A stretch of DNA of 64,000 nucleotides from Neptunomonas concharum (GCF_008630635.1 NZ_CP043869.1:2355160-2419159); one strand, 5' to 3'; shown: positions 37,500-47,427, counted from the stretch's first letter. A program made the numbers and translations. Notes: generated by a model from the sequence alone, not told the origin.

Positions 37500-38794
37500 A
37501 ACCACTACCGTATGCTATCCGTTCTATCGTCCTGACCAGCCTCTGCGCTGTAACGTTTCAGGCAAGTGCGGGTTCTTTAAAAGAGATTTACCATCAGGCA
37601 CTGCAAAATGATCCGCAGCTAAAAATTGCTGAGGCGACGTTCCGTGCAAATAAAGAAGCCCTACCTCAAGCGCGCGCGGGTTTACTACCGAGCGTTAATG
37701 CACAAGCAGGCACAACCTACACCGATTCAGACCAAGTGGACTTTAATAACCACGGCTACTCTGTCAGTCTGGTACAGCCCGTTTTTTCAGCATCACGATG
37801 GTTTGCTTATCAACAGGGCAAAACACTGGATGAGCAAGCACAACTTCAATTTGATCAGGCACAGCAGAGCCTCATTCTCAGATCGGTTGAGACTTATCTG
37901 AATGTTCTGCGCGCCAAAAGCAACCTCGAAACTGCTGAAGCACAGGAAAGAGCGATTCGCCGCCGCCTTGATCAGGTTAATGCACAGTTTGAGGTCGGCC
38001 TGATTGCCATTACGGATGTGCACGAAGCTCAAGCTTCTTACGACAATGCCCGTGTTGCCTTAATCGAAGCCGAGGGTGCACTAGATAACAGCTATGAGGC
38101 GCTGGAAAGGCTCACCGGCCTATCTACTCAAGAGATCGACTCGCTGAGTGAAGACTATCCCATCGAAGGCGTGGAACCCGCAACTCCAGATGCGTGGCTG
38201 GAAAAAGCGCTGACAGATAACCTAGGCCTTAAACTCGCGCAATCGAGTATTGAAGTGGCTCGCCGTAGTGCCCAAATCGCCAAATCGGGTCATTACCCAA
38301 CCGTTGACCTGAGCGCCACTTACGATAGAGACAAAGGCACCCCCAGTTCCAATGACTGGAATACATCAAAAGTTGTCGGGCTAACATTGAGTGTACCACT
38401 GTTTTCGGGAGGAGCTACCAGCTCCAAAGCCCGTCAGGCGTACGCTCAGATGGATGCCTCAACTCAAACTTATGATGATGCGCGCCGCGGCGTCACTCAA
38501 GCTACACGTAGCTTGCTGCGCAATATCAAAACAAATGTGCAAAGTGTTGCAGCACGCCAGCAAAGCATCGTATCAAGCAAAGCCGCATTAGAAGCCACCA
38601 GCGAAGGCTTTAATGTTGGCACTCGTAACGTGGTGGATGTGCTTACCGCTGAGCAGGCACTGTACGCTGCACAACGTGACTACGCTAACGCCCGCCTAGA
38701 TTACGTATTAAACCTGTTTACCTTTAAACAACAGTTAGGCACGCTTAATCCAGATGACTTATACGGGCTGGATGAGTGGCTCATTAAACCTTAA
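37496..38794 (+). CDS. TolC-family outer-membrane efflux channel
   Basis: 432 aa, overlapping the pump stop at ATGA. Signal peptide to about residue 25 (FQASAGS). Duplicated TolC/OEP repeats: LKEIYHQALQNDPQLKIAEA and its counterpart (LEKALTDNLGLKLAQSSIEV), with long coiled-coil helices and FNVGTRNVVDVLTAEQALY. Completes the tripartite pump. Closer to TolC/type I channels than to NodT-like lipoproteins (no lipobox). Confidence 0.94.
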   Translation: MKPLPYAIRSIVLTSLCAVTFQASAGSLKEIYHQALQNDPQLKIAEATFRANKEALPQARAGLLPSVNAQAGTTYTDSDQVDFNNHGYSVSLVQPVFSASRWFAYQQGKTLDEQAQLQFDQAQQSLILRSVETYLNVLRAKSNLETAEAQERAIRRRLDQVNAQFEVGLIAITDVHEAQASYDNARVALIEAEGALDNSYEALERLTGLSTQEIDSLSEDYPIEGVEPATPDAWLEKALTDNLGLKLAQSSIEVARRSAQIAKSGHYPTVDLSATYDRDKGTPSSNDWNTSKVVGLTLSVPLFSGGATSSKARQAYAQMDASTQTYDDARRGVTQATRSLLRNIKTNVQSVAARQQSIVSSKAALEATSEGFNVGTRNVVDVLTAEQALYAAQRDYANARLDYVLNLFTFKQQLGTLNPDDLYGLDEWLIKP

Positions 38795-38813
38795 TAAAGA
38801 AAGCCTTAGGTCT

Positions 38814-38843
38814 AAAAAAGCCCGGTGTGTACCGGGCTTTTTT
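38814..38843 (+). terminator. rho-independent terminator of the efflux operon
   Basis: AGCCCGGT/ACCGGGCT stem with a GTGT loop, A-run before and T-run after, so it can also serve the convergent gene. Confidence 0.93.
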
Positions 38844-38875
38844 ATGAGCGTTTGCTGGGCTAAGAGCCCTCTATA

Positions 38876-39676
38876 TTAATGAATAACAGGGTTATCATCA
38901 TCCCCTTCAGGGAGAATCAAATGCCCTTCTCCATCATGCGCTAAAGCGCCCTTGCTCTCGGCAATCTCCAGTAACTGATCCAGTAGAATATGCGTTAGAT
39001 GACCACTAATAATAATGCCAGCAGGAGGATCTCCAGAGAACATCTCCTCATCTAATACATCATCAGAGCGTAACCCTAACAAAAGCGGATTCTCCGCGAC
39101 CAGCGGCGCAATATCTTCTGGTGCAAAGATGGCGTGGTTCCCTGAAACCTGCAACGCTAACTGATAAGCATCGTGGGCCTCACTATCCAGTTGATCCAGA
39201 TATTCTTGCTCTGCTGCTTGAAAAATTTTTGTTAACAGACTGGTAGTTCTTTTTGATAAATTGGCTTGCGCCAGCTCTGATTGGCTATAGTTTGCTGTCA
39301 CAGGATATTCGCGCTGGGGATCAAGCTCTTTCTCATCCACTAGGATATGACCCTCATCATCAACATCTAACCAACCACTTTCAACCGCAATTGCCAGTAA
39401 GTTTTCAAGCGCCGCCATCACAATATTACTTGATATAATCGCACCAACTGATGGGTTTTGCTGCTCGTTGGTATCTGCGATTAAATCGCTGGCACGAGCC
39501 GCCAAAAGGGTTGGATCTTCGTCGATAATTCGAGATAACAGGTCGGTTTCTAGGTACAGCTTTTCATGACAAAGCGTTTCTGCCGTCAGAAAAGGAAGCT
39601 GATAGTGGTTCGCCTCCATGCGTTGCTGATATTCGCTCTTCAATGACACAAGAATGTCTGATAGCGTCGGACTCAT
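38876..39676 (-). CDS. acidic protein of unknown function with an internal duplication
   Basis: 266 aa, strongly acidic, no signal peptide or membrane segment. Residues about 40-120 and 180-260 are two copies of the same domain: DPTLLAARASDLI...GAIISSNIVMAALENLLAIA...DDEGHILVDEKELDP matches NPLLLGLRSDDVL...GIIISGHLTHILLDQLLEIA...DGEGHLILPEGDDDNP. Family not recognised. Isolated transcription unit converging on the efflux operon. The duplication argues for a real, structured cytosolic protein. Confidence 0.75.
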   Translation of the reverse strand: MSPTLSDILVSLKSEYQQRMEANHYQLPFLTAETLCHEKLYLETDLLSRIIDEDPTLLAARASDLIADTNEQQNPSVGAIISSNIVMAALENLLAIAVESGWLDVDDEGHILVDEKELDPQREYPVTANYSQSELAQANLSKRTTSLLTKIFQAAEQEYLDQLDSEAHDAYQLALQVSGNHAIFAPEDIAPLVAENPLLLGLRSDDVLDEEMFSGDPPAGIIISGHLTHILLDQLLEIAESKGALAHDGEGHLILPEGDDDNPVIH

Positions 39677-39776
39677 TCACAGTTACCCAAAAAGATTATG
39701 CCTACGGCAATATTGAAGCATGCAAGCGGTAGGATGTTAAGAAGATTACAGTCAGTTCCACTCGTACATGTTTGTA

Positions 39777-40415
39777 CTAATGGACCGTGATACCAATAGG
39801 TGAAACAGCATGTTTAAGAAGATCAAACCCTTCCCGTAGTTCAACCAACGGTTTTAAACCAAAATCTACAGGGTCAGCAGGCATTTCAAACCAATCTAAT
39901 GACCAGACGCGGGTCATTAACTCATACTCGCCAATCAGCGCATCCAGAAAGATCATCACCGCCTCTACACGTGGGTCGATATCCAACAAGGACGGCGCAT
40001 CTTCCATATAAATGGCCAAATGCAGTTTGTTTTCTACAGAACGTAATGAATACCAGAAATCAGCGATTTCACACACTTCGTCAGCCACATTAATAAAATG
40101 TGGAATAGGATCGTAACGATGATTAAACGCTTTAAAACGAATGCCGCTAAGGTCAGGCGCTGCACCGACAAGTGTTAAAACAGAGTGAATAGACTCAGGA
40201 TAGCCATCGCAACCGAAAATCATTTCAATCGGCCCTTCATCTTCATCTTTTTCAAAATGAAATGTCAGGTTCTCATCAATGCTCTGCAAGGTTTCCCGAT
40301 ACTCGGATAGCAGCGCATCAGCATCGAACTGATTATCCTGTCGGCTGTGAAGCAACTGATCAATCGTCAGCTCTACACGCTGCCAAAAAGCCTGTATTCT
40401 CTCTTGATGCATCAT
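39777..40415 (-). CDS. cytosolic protein of unknown function, coupled to dcd
   Basis: 212 aa, acidic, with an N-terminal helical part and an alpha/beta remainder (FHFEKDEDEGPIEMIFGCDG, FIN..EVCEIADFWYSLRS, EAVMIFLDALIGEYELMTRV). There is a loose likeness to DUF695-type domains. Its ATG shares one base with the dcd stop (TAATG), so it is translationally coupled to dCTP deaminase. Function unknown. Confidence 0.75.
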   Translation of the reverse strand: MMHQERIQAFWQRVELTIDQLLHSRQDNQFDADALLSEYRETLQSIDENLTFHFEKDEDEGPIEMIFGCDGYPESIHSVLTLVGAAPDLSGIRFKAFNHRYDPIPHFINVADEVCEIADFWYSLRSVENKLHLAIYMEDAPSLLDIDPRVEAVMIFLDALIGEYELMTRVWSLDWFEMPADPVDFGLKPLVELREGFDLLKHAVSPIGITVH

Positions 40416-40981
40416 TATGTACGCGGAACAACAACGCCAGTCTGGCCTTGGTATTTGCCATTACGGTCTTTATATGATGTTTCACACACTTCATCTGCGC
40501 CTAAAAACAGCATCTGAGCGACACCTTCATTGGCATAGATTTTAGCAGGCAACGGCGTCGTATTAGAGAACTCTAAGGTAACATGCCCTTCCCACTCGGG
40601 TTCTAACGGTGTGACATTCACAATAATACCGCAACGAGCATAGGTGCTTTTGCCCAAACAGATAGTCAAAACATCACGGGGAATTTTGAAGTATTCAACA
40701 GTACGTGCTAGAGCAAATGAGTTCGGCGGAATAATACAAACATCCGACTTCACATCCACGAAGCTTCCGTCATCGAAGTCCTTAGGATCGACAATCGAAG
40801 AGTTGATATTCGTAAATATCTTAAACTCATCAGCACAGCGGACATCATAACCATAGCTTGAGGTACCATAAGAGACGATGGCGCCTCTGTCCGTGTTACG
40901 TACCTGATTCGCTTCAAACGGCGAGATCATGTCATGTTCTTGCGCCATACGACGAATCCAGCGATCTGATTTAATGCCCAT
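40415..40981 (-). CDS. dcd: dCTP deaminase
   Basis: 188 aa from the ATG at 40981 ([19 protein letters not shown]), the normal start and length in pseudomonads. Deaminates dCTP to dUTP for dTMP synthesis. Conserved [60 protein letters not shown] with the catalytic Glu, and the C-terminal lid GKYQGQTGV. Lies downstream of apbC, separated by a terminator. Confidence 0.97.
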   Translation of the reverse strand: MGIKSDRWIRRMAQEHDMISPFEANQVRNTDRGAIVSYGTSSYGYDVRCADEFKIFTNINSSIVDPKDFDDGSFVDVKSDVCIIPPNSFALARTVEYFKIPRDVLTICLGKSTYARCGIIVNVTPLEPEWEGHVTLEFSNTTPLPAKIYANEGVAQMLFLGADEVCETSYKDRNGKYQGQTGVVVPRT

Positions 40982-41032
40982 CACACCTTCCGCAGATATA
41001 AATTTCAAAGGGCAGCATTATAGCGTTTTCTA

Positions 41033-41070
41033 AAGAAAAAAACCGCATTTATCTAAGGATTAAATGCGGT
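41033..41070 (-). terminator. rho-independent terminator after apbC
   Basis: Perfect 10-bp stem ACCGCATTTA/TAAATGCGGT with a 9-nt loop, followed on the minus strand by seven or more T. Confidence 0.92.
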
Positions 41071-41084
41071 GTTTGGTGACAAGA

Positions 41085-41924
41085 TTAGTCTTCTACAATA
41101 CTGATCAGTGGCCCTTTTCTAGCGCTGTCATCCGCAGCAGCTAGCTTGTCCATCAATTGTTGCGCTATACCCCGATAAATGGAGCTGATCTCACCTTGTG
41201 GATCGGCGGCAACCGTTGGCAAACCAGAATCAGCTTCTTCCCGAATTCTTAAGGACAGGGGCAAAGCGCCCAATAGTTGCGTCTCGTAGTCACGGGAAAT
41301 ACGCTCACCGCCACCTTCACCAAAGATGTGCTCTTCATGACCACACTGGCTACAGATATGCGTACTCATATTTTCCACTACGCCTAAAACCGGAATGCCG
41401 ACTTTACGGAACATCTCAATTCCACGCTTAGCATCTAACAGAGCAATATCCTGAGGCGTTGTCACGATAACAGCCCCATCCACCGCTACTTTTTGTGATA
41501 GCGTCAGCTGAATATCTCCTGTGCCAGGCGGCATATCGATCATCAAATAGTCAAGATTGTCCCATTGCGTTTGAGTAATGAGCTGCTGTAGTGCACCACT
41601 CGCCATGGGACCACGCCATACCATAGGTGTCGTATCATCAATCAGCAGACTGATAGACATAGCCTGTAAGCCTAATACGTCAATCGGTCGCATCCCGTTC
41701 TCGCCCACAGGCTCAGGACGGGTGCCCGATTTAATCCCTAGCATCATGCCCTGACTTGGGCCATAAATATCAGCATCGAGTACACCGACCCGCGCACCCT
41801 CTGCGGCCAGAGCTAAAGCCAAATTCACAGTTGTCGTAGATTTCCCCACTCCCCCTTTACCTGAGGCAACAGCGATGACATGTTTCACCCCTGCAAGACT
41901 CGATGTTTGAGCCGGTGACTGCAT
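41085..41924 (-). CDS. apbC: iron-sulfur cluster carrier ATPase ApbC/Mrp
   Basis: 279 aa from ATG at 41924 (GGAG 6 nt upstream). P-loop NTPase that transfers Fe-S clusters: deviant Walker A SGKGGVGKSTT, LDADIYGPSQG, MVWRGPMASGALQQ, DMPPGTGDIQLTL, and the cluster-binding CSQC. It lacks the N-terminal MIP18-like domain found in many Mrp proteins of about 360 aa, so it is the short form. In many gammaproteobacteria it neighbours metG and dcd; here metG is 7 kb away. Confidence 0.93.
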   Translation of the reverse strand: MQSPAQTSSLAGVKHVIAVASGKGGVGKSTTTVNLALALAAEGARVGVLDADIYGPSQGMMLGIKSGTRPEPVGENGMRPIDVLGLQAMSISLLIDDTTPMVWRGPMASGALQQLITQTQWDNLDYLMIDMPPGTGDIQLTLSQKVAVDGAVIVTTPQDIALLDAKRGIEMFRKVGIPVLGVVENMSTHICSQCGHEEHIFGEGGGERISRDYETQLLGALPLSLRIREEADSGLPTVAADPQGEISSIYRGIAQQLMDKLAAADDSARKGPLISIVED

Positions 41925-42033
41925 AGTTTTCTCCAATCAGTGGTTGGTTGTGTGGGCATTCGCTAATAAACAGATAGCGCAATAACCAAGTAAACTTGTC
42001 AGCTATTATGTCATCGTTCTGCCCTTGTGCCAA

Positions 42034-45000
42034 TTAAACCTGCACGTCTAGTAAGCTAGATGCTAACTGTTTGGATGCACCAAAATCTGTTTTACCGCTT
42101 CCCAACACGGGGATTTGCTCAACCCAACACACGTTCGCCGGTATAATTAAAGGCGGGATACCTTTATCAAGCAGCATCCGACGCGGATCTTGAAGCTCTT
42201 CAGGCTCTTCTCCTTCAATGAGTAGGATAATTTTCTCCCCTTTCTTACTATCTGGCAGATTCACAGCCACCAGAGGCCGATCATCTAGCGACAAGACCGA
42301 GCGAGCGCAAGACTCAACTTCCGATAAACTCACCATCTCCCCACCCAGCTTGGCAAAGCGGCTATATCGATCAACAATGGTTAAAAACCCATCTTCGTCT
42401 AACCAACCCTTATCACCACTTTTATACCAACGCACACCGTCTATCTCTGTGATTACTTCGGCGGTTTTTTTAGGGTTATCCAGATAGCCTTTCATAATCT
42501 GGGTACCGCCTATTAAGACTAAACCAGCTTCACCTGTGGGCAGACGTTCCAACGTTGTAGGGTCCACTATCCTGAACATAGTCCCAGGTAAGGCCATGCC
42601 GACCGTTCCGGGTTTATTACCCGTCTGGACCGTCCACCATTGAGTATTCAGAAAGTCCGGGATGTTCACACTGGCAACAGGGGTGGTTTCGGTACAGCCA
42701 TAGCCTTCAAGCACAGGCAAGCGGAAACGTTGCTCAAACTGTTCCCGAATATCGGCCTGCAACTTTTCTGCACCCGCTACCACAATACGTAAGCTACTAA
42801 ACATCATAGGGACTAACTTACGATTTTTGGTATAGAGCCTCAGAAAAGTAGCCGTAGCACACAAAACCGTAGCCCGGTATCTAGCCACGCCCTTACCAAT
42901 GGCAAGCGCATCGGTAGGATCGGGATGACAAACAACAGGCACCCCTTCAATTAGAGGCAGATAGCATGTCACCGTCAAACCAAAGGCATGAAATAAAGGA
43001 AGGCTCGCCATAATCGTGTCATCTTCCTGCATGTTGAGCACATCTGAAATCTGCTTGAGATTAGCCATCATATTGCGATGGCTCAACATAACACCTTTGG
43101 GCGCACCCTCACTGCCAGATGAGAACAGGATCGCCGCCGTATCATCTAAATGAGCAGATCGACAATACAAAGCTTGTAGCACGATACTCGGTAAAGCCTT
43201 GACCACCAGTAACGTTGATAGGCGCTCAAATTGGCCGATTGCATCCCGAACATCTTCCAAATAAAGGATGTCGACTCCTTCCAACAGGCCACTAAGGTCA
43301 ATTCCCCGCGCTTTTAAGCGGGTAATAAACAGCCTAGATGTCACAATAGACGCTATCTGTGCTTGCTTAGCCGCAGAAGTCAGTGCCTCAGGAGATGCTG
43401 TATAGTTAAGATTGACGACCGTTTTCCCTGCCATCAGTACCGCCAGGTTAGCGATCGCCCCACCCGAAGATGTCGGCAGTAATAAACCGATATTCTGTCC
43501 AGATAAACGCCGCATCCGTTTTCTAAAAAGTAATACAGCCGTCAATAAACGGTGATGCCCCACAGGATCACCCTCAACATCCGCTATCGCCCAATCACCT
43601 GATGCAGACTTCATCGCTCTGATAAACGCTGCATCTAAGCACGGTAACGAATCGGTGTAGCGTTCCCAAGCCGTAATGGATAGTTCAAACACATGCTGCT
43701 TCACCGTTGCGGCGTCAGCAGAGCAGCCTAGCGGCTCCCCAAAGGCAACGATCACATCTCGCTTGATACCCGTGGCAGTATTCGCTTGTAATCGAGTACC
43801 TGACCGAGAGAAGCGACTCCCCCATAGGCCGCGAAGGTAGAAAGGAATAATCTCTGCACCACTATCTGCTGCGGCACGCTCAAAACCTCGTTTAAACTCA
43901 CCTAGTTGACCTGTTTGGCTAATCGCACCTTCAGGAAAAAGACAAACCACCGCTCCTCCCCTTAGTAATTCATTAACCCGCTCAAGTGCTTGACGGCTTT
44001 TGCCACCTGCAATCGGAATCACGCCAAATAGATCAAGAAACCACTTTAAATACCAACGCTCATAGATGGAGCGTTCCATCACAAAATGGATATGCCGAGG
44101 GCACGCCATCTGAATCATCGCCCAATCCAGCCAACTGATATGGTTGCCAAGGAGTAGAGCTCCTTTACCTTCTGGTGGGATATGCTCAAAGCCCAATACT
44201 TGTAGGTTATATTTGCGCTTCATAACCCAAGCGACAATGACTCTAATCATCGCTTCAGGAAGCGTTCGTATCGCCTGTACGGCCCCTATCACCGCAATGC
44301 CCACTAAGCCATAAAGCAACCAGGTTTCATTCAGAGATAACATCGAAAACACAACGGTGAGCAACAGCCCCGTGATCATGGCGATATTTTGGATAAAGTT
44401 ATTCCCGGCCAGCACTTTACCTAACTTATCGTCTGGTGCATGAAACTGAATCAGCGCATTAAGTGGGATGGTCATGAGCGCACCACTTAGGCCAATCAGA
44501 AAGAAATCAGCCGCAGACCAAAACAACGAAGGGATCTGAGGCAGCCAAAATAAACCAAGCGCTACACCAATGGCGCCTAACGGTATCAGCCCTGTATTGA
44601 TATGGTGGCGGGATAAACGGCCAGCCAACATAGAACCGACCATAATCCCCACCCCTGCCAGAGCCATCGCACCTTGGATAACAAAAGTATTACTTTCCCC
44701 AAGCGTGCTTTCGGCAAAGGAAGGGAAAACCGCCAACATCACCTGACTAATCGTCCAGAAGACTGCCAAACCAAAGATCGATTGGCGTATCGGGCGACGC
44801 TTCCAGATAACCCGTAGGTTGCCACGTAGTAGCCCTGCCTTTCGATACGCCTGCCAATCAAAAGATACTTTTTCCTGATGGGCAGGGGCTAACTCTGGCA
44901 AGCGCTGCGCAAAAATTGCTTCTACAACAGCGCCTATGACTAACAACCAACCTAGTGGCGCTATTTGCTGTAAAATCAGCGAGGGGGCCATGGCTGATAC

Positions 45001-45510
45001 GTCCGTAGCGCTTAGCATTGACTCGAACATTAACGAGAAAGCAACAATACCCGATAAAATAGCGACCATCGTTGCTGACTGTACCCAGCCATTCCCTTCG
45101 CTTAAGTTATCAGTGCCTACCAGATCCCGAATATAACCATATTTGGCCGGAGAATAGATCGCACTCTGTACCGCCAACACAAAGGTCATCGCAAACGCTA
45201 CTTCAAACCAACCTTGGTAATAACTCAACGTAATCATCAAGGTTATTAGCACAGCCAAACGGGCAGACCAGCGCATAACTGCGGGTTTAGCAAAGCGGTC
45301 GGAGATAAAACCCGCTGGGGATAAAAGTAGAATAAAGGGCAGTAAAATCAAGCCATTAACAATAGCCGTTAAGATAACCTGCTCGGGTCCATCGTACGAT
45401 TTAAATAGCGTATTTTGGACAATAATTTTATGACCAAGATCGACAAAGGCATTGATGAAAGCCACCGCAACAAACGCCAAGAATCCACGTATTTTCAATA
45501 AACTTAACAT
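42034..45510 (-). CDS. trifunctional lysophospholipid transporter / acyltransferase / acyl-ACP synthetase (LplT-Aas fusion)
   Basis: 1158 aa. Residues about 1-415: LplT-like MFS transporter. About 430-640: PlsC acyltransferase with NHISWLD (HX4D) and FPEGAISQTG. About 690-1150: AMP-binding synthetase with SSGSEGAPKGVMLSH, GYGCTETTP and YKSGDKGWLDEDGF. Together they import lysophospholipids and re-acylate them (2-acyl-GPE repair). In E. coli these are separate lplT and aas genes. Its start overlaps the preceding tetR stop by 7 bp, so it is regulated with it. Confidence 0.92.
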   Translation of the reverse strand: MLSLLKIRGFLAFVAVAFINAFVDLGHKIIVQNTLFKSYDGPEQVILTAIVNGLILLPFILLLSPAGFISDRFAKPAVMRWSARLAVLITLMITLSYYQGWFEVAFAMTFVLAVQSAIYSPAKYGYIRDLVGTDNLSEGNGWVQSATMVAILSGIVAFSLMFESMLSATDVSAMAPSLILQQIAPLGWLLVIGAVVEAIFAQRLPELAPAHQEKVSFDWQAYRKAGLLRGNLRVIWKRRPIRQSIFGLAVFWTISQVMLAVFPSFAESTLGESNTFVIQGAMALAGVGIMVGSMLAGRLSRHHINTGLIPLGAIGVALGLFWLPQIPSLFWSAADFFLIGLSGALMTIPLNALIQFHAPDDKLGKVLAGNNFIQNIAMITGLLLTVVFSMLSLNETWLLYGLVGIAVIGAVQAIRTLPEAMIRVIVAWVMKRKYNLQVLGFEHIPPEGKGALLLGNHISWLDWAMIQMACPRHIHFVMERSIYERWYLKWFLDLFGVIPIAGGKSRQALERVNELLRGGAVVCLFPEGAISQTGQLGEFKRGFERAAADSGAEIIPFYLRGLWGSRFSRSGTRLQANTATGIKRDVIVAFGEPLGCSADAATVKQHVFELSITAWERYTDSLPCLDAAFIRAMKSASGDWAIADVEGDPVGHHRLLTAVLLFRKRMRRLSGQNIGLLLPTSSGGAIANLAVLMAGKTVVNLNYTASPEALTSAAKQAQIASIVTSRLFITRLKARGIDLSGLLEGVDILYLEDVRDAIGQFERLSTLLVVKALPSIVLQALYCRSAHLDDTAAILFSSGSEGAPKGVMLSHRNMMANLKQISDVLNMQEDDTIMASLPLFHAFGLTVTCYLPLIEGVPVVCHPDPTDALAIGKGVARYRATVLCATATFLRLYTKNRKLVPMMFSSLRIVVAGAEKLQADIREQFEQRFRLPVLEGYGCTETTPVASVNIPDFLNTQWWTVQTGNKPGTVGMALPGTMFRIVDPTTLERLPTGEAGLVLIGGTQIMKGYLDNPKKTAEVITEIDGVRWYKSGDKGWLDEDGFLTIVDRYSRFAKLGGEMVSLSEVESCARSVLSLDDRPLVAVNLPDSKKGEKIILLIEGEEPEELQDPRRMLLDKGIPPLIIPANVCWVEQIPVLGSGKTDFGASKQLASSLLDVQV

Positions 45511-46121
45511 GCTGCCTGCTCCTTGGACTCACCACACCAACCGCACAAGAAATTATCAATTAAACAACTCAACATTAACTCCTCGCCCGCAGATTGTTTT
45601 ACAAACAGCTTATCATTCATCATCAAGACGGTAACACCTTGAACACCGCTCCAAAGCGCTCTTGCCGCAATCTCAACCTCTTCGGCTTTATAGCGTGGGT
45701 TCAATTCGTGTAATGATTTTTCAACATATTGGAAAAGCCTAGTTATTTGATTCTGCAAGTGTTCGGGAACCTGTTGATCTCCAGAACTTCGATGCTCAAA
45801 AAGCAAAGCCCACTTTTGCGGATATTGTCGAGCAAAAGCCAAATAATCCGATGCATAAGCAGCAAGACGAAACCGTGCGGCAAGAGGGGCTCTCTCTTGC
45901 AAAACTAATAATAGCTGCGCCAACGTTCTTTCATTGATCTGCCAGCAAAGATCGTCAATATTTCTAAAAACCTGATACAAGGAGCCAGCCGAATAACCTA
46001 TATTTGCAGCGACCTTTCTGGCAGATAGCCCAGATAGACCTTGCGTTGAAATAATGTCTTCTGCTGCAGCTAATGCCAACGCCCGCAACTCTTCTCGGGT
46101 ATGATCATTTCGTCTAGCCAT
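45504..46121 (-). CDS. TetR-family regulator upstream of the LplT-Aas fusion
   Basis: 205 aa from ATG at 46121 (MARRNDHTREELRALA). HTH: GLSGLSARKVAANIGYSAGS followed by LYQVFRNIDDLC. C-terminal TetR_C_33/WHG-like domain (RFRLAAYASDYLAFARQYPQ). Overlaps the fusion gene, and two similar operators lie immediately upstream, so it probably represses its own operon and senses a fatty-acid or acyl-CoA-like signal (inference). Confidence 0.9.
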   Translation of the reverse strand: MARRNDHTREELRALALAAAEDIISTQGLSGLSARKVAANIGYSAGSLYQVFRNIDDLCWQINERTLAQLLLVLQERAPLAARFRLAAYASDYLAFARQYPQKWALLFEHRSSGDQQVPEHLQNQITRLFQYVEKSLHELNPRYKAEEVEIAARALWSGVQGVTVLMMNDKLFVKQSAGEELMLSCLIDNFLCGWCGESKEQAAC

Positions 46122-46138
46122 AATAAAACTTCCATGCA

Positions 46139-46179
46139 ATTAAACATCGTTTAAAACAATATAATTAAACACCGTTCAA
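46139..46179. promoter_or_regulatory. twin operators of the tetR-aas operon
   Basis: Two related dyads 25 bp apart: TTAAACATCGTTTAA (perfect 6-bp arms, about 46140-46154) and TTAAACACCGTTCAA (one mismatch, about 46165-46179). They sit 18-58 bp upstream of the regulator start, with an AT-rich stretch between them that could hold the -10 element. Confidence 0.6.
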
Positions 46180-46222
46180 TTATCAACTAATAAAACCCAC
46201 TATTAGGCTTTACATGAAGAAA

Positions 46223-47311
46223 CTAGTACTTCGTTAGATAGACACCGCACTCAAGATGGTGGGTATAAGGGAACTGATCAAACACTGCAAAACGCTCAAT
46301 TTTGTGTGTTTTTGTAATAGTATGAAGGTTTTCCAATAGGGTGTCGGGGTTACAACTGATATAGACGATATGATCATAGGCGCAGACCTGCTGCACTGTC
46401 TCATCATCCAAACCAGAGCGCGGCGGGTCAACCAGTACAGTAGAGAACTGGCACGTTTCCAATGCTAAGCCCGCCACTTTGCGTGTTTCTTTCTTGCCCT
46501 GCAGAACCAGCGTCAGATCTTCTGAAGGCATCCTCAAAACATCTAGGTTCTGAATACCATTCACCTCAATATTATATTCTGCCGCACGCACCGAGGTTTT
46601 TGATATTTCGGTGGCAACCACACGTCGAAAGTTCTGTGCCAACGGAAGGGTGAAATTACCATTACCGCAATAGAACTCCACCAAGTCACCTTCCGAGTTT
46701 TGAGTGACATCCAACGCCCACCCAATCATCTTTTTACAAACTTCCCCATTCGGTTGCGTAAAGCTATTTTCAACCTGCTTATACTCAAACACTCGGTCAT
46801 TAATCGTTAGCTTCTCTATCACAAAATCCCGCTCAACGATCAATTTCTTGCCTCGCGAGCGCCCCACGATATCAATATTAAATTGACGCCGCAGCACCTG
46901 AACCTCTTCTGCCCATGTCTCATCAATAGGGCGGTGATATAGCATGCTGACAAGCAGTTCACCGGATAACGTGCTCAAAAAATCGACCTGGAATAATTTA
47001 AAACGCAGGGCTGGATTCTCTCGAATAAGGTCAAGTAGCTCGAACATCACTTCACGAATCCGAGGAGAGACCATTTCACATTCGTCTAGTCTGACCGGGT
47101 TACGATTATCACCCGGCTCGAACATGACATAGTAAAGATCATCGCCATCGTGCCAGACCCTAAACTCAGCTCTTAAACGATAATGAGTTTTAGGAGAATC
47201 AAATACCTCAATATCCGGCAGAGTAAAGTCAACAAATTGCGCTTTTACTCCGGCGACTTTATCAGCCAAAAGCTGTTCATAACGTTCTGGCTGGATATTG
47301 GGTAGTGCCAT
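46223..47311 (-). CDS. trmA: tRNA (uracil-5-)-methyltransferase TrmA
   Basis: 362 aa from the ATG at 47311 (GAGG upstream). Makes m5U54 in the T-loop of tRNA using S-adenosylmethionine. Signatures: RAEFRVWHDGDDLYYVMF, ENSFTQPN, LVEFYCGNGNFTLPLA, VDPPRSGLDDET, the catalytic Cys in YISCNPDTL, and the C-terminal FDQFPYTHHLECG. Close to E. coli TrmA in length and order. Confidence 0.97.
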   Translation of the reverse strand: MALPNIQPERYEQLLADKVAGVKAQFVDFTLPDIEVFDSPKTHYRLRAEFRVWHDGDDLYYVMFEPGDNRNPVRLDECEMVSPRIREVMFELLDLIRENPALRFKLFQVDFLSTLSGELLVSMLYHRPIDETWAEEVQVLRRQFNIDIVGRSRGKKLIVERDFVIEKLTINDRVFEYKQVENSFTQPNGEVCKKMIGWALDVTQNSEGDLVEFYCGNGNFTLPLAQNFRRVVATEISKTSVRAAEYNIEVNGIQNLDVLRMPSEDLTLVLQGKKETRKVAGLALETCQFSTVLVDPPRSGLDDETVQQVCAYDHIVYISCNPDTLLENLHTITKTHKIERFAVFDQFPYTHHLECGVYLTKY

Positions 47312-47405
47312 TGAAAACCTCGAAGTCTTATGATCGTTCACTAACGCTGGATAAATACTGAGCGGCGCATTTTATCAGCCCAACCCATCAGGTCAATGTA
47401 AACAA

Positions 47406-47427
47406 AAAAGAGGCTAACGCCTCTTTT
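47406..47427. terminator. bidirectional-type terminator between the HDOD gene and trmA
   Basis: AAAAGAGGC/GCCTCTTTT stem with a TAAC loop, A-run on one side and T-run on the other. It mainly ends the minus-strand HDOD transcript. Confidence 0.85.
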
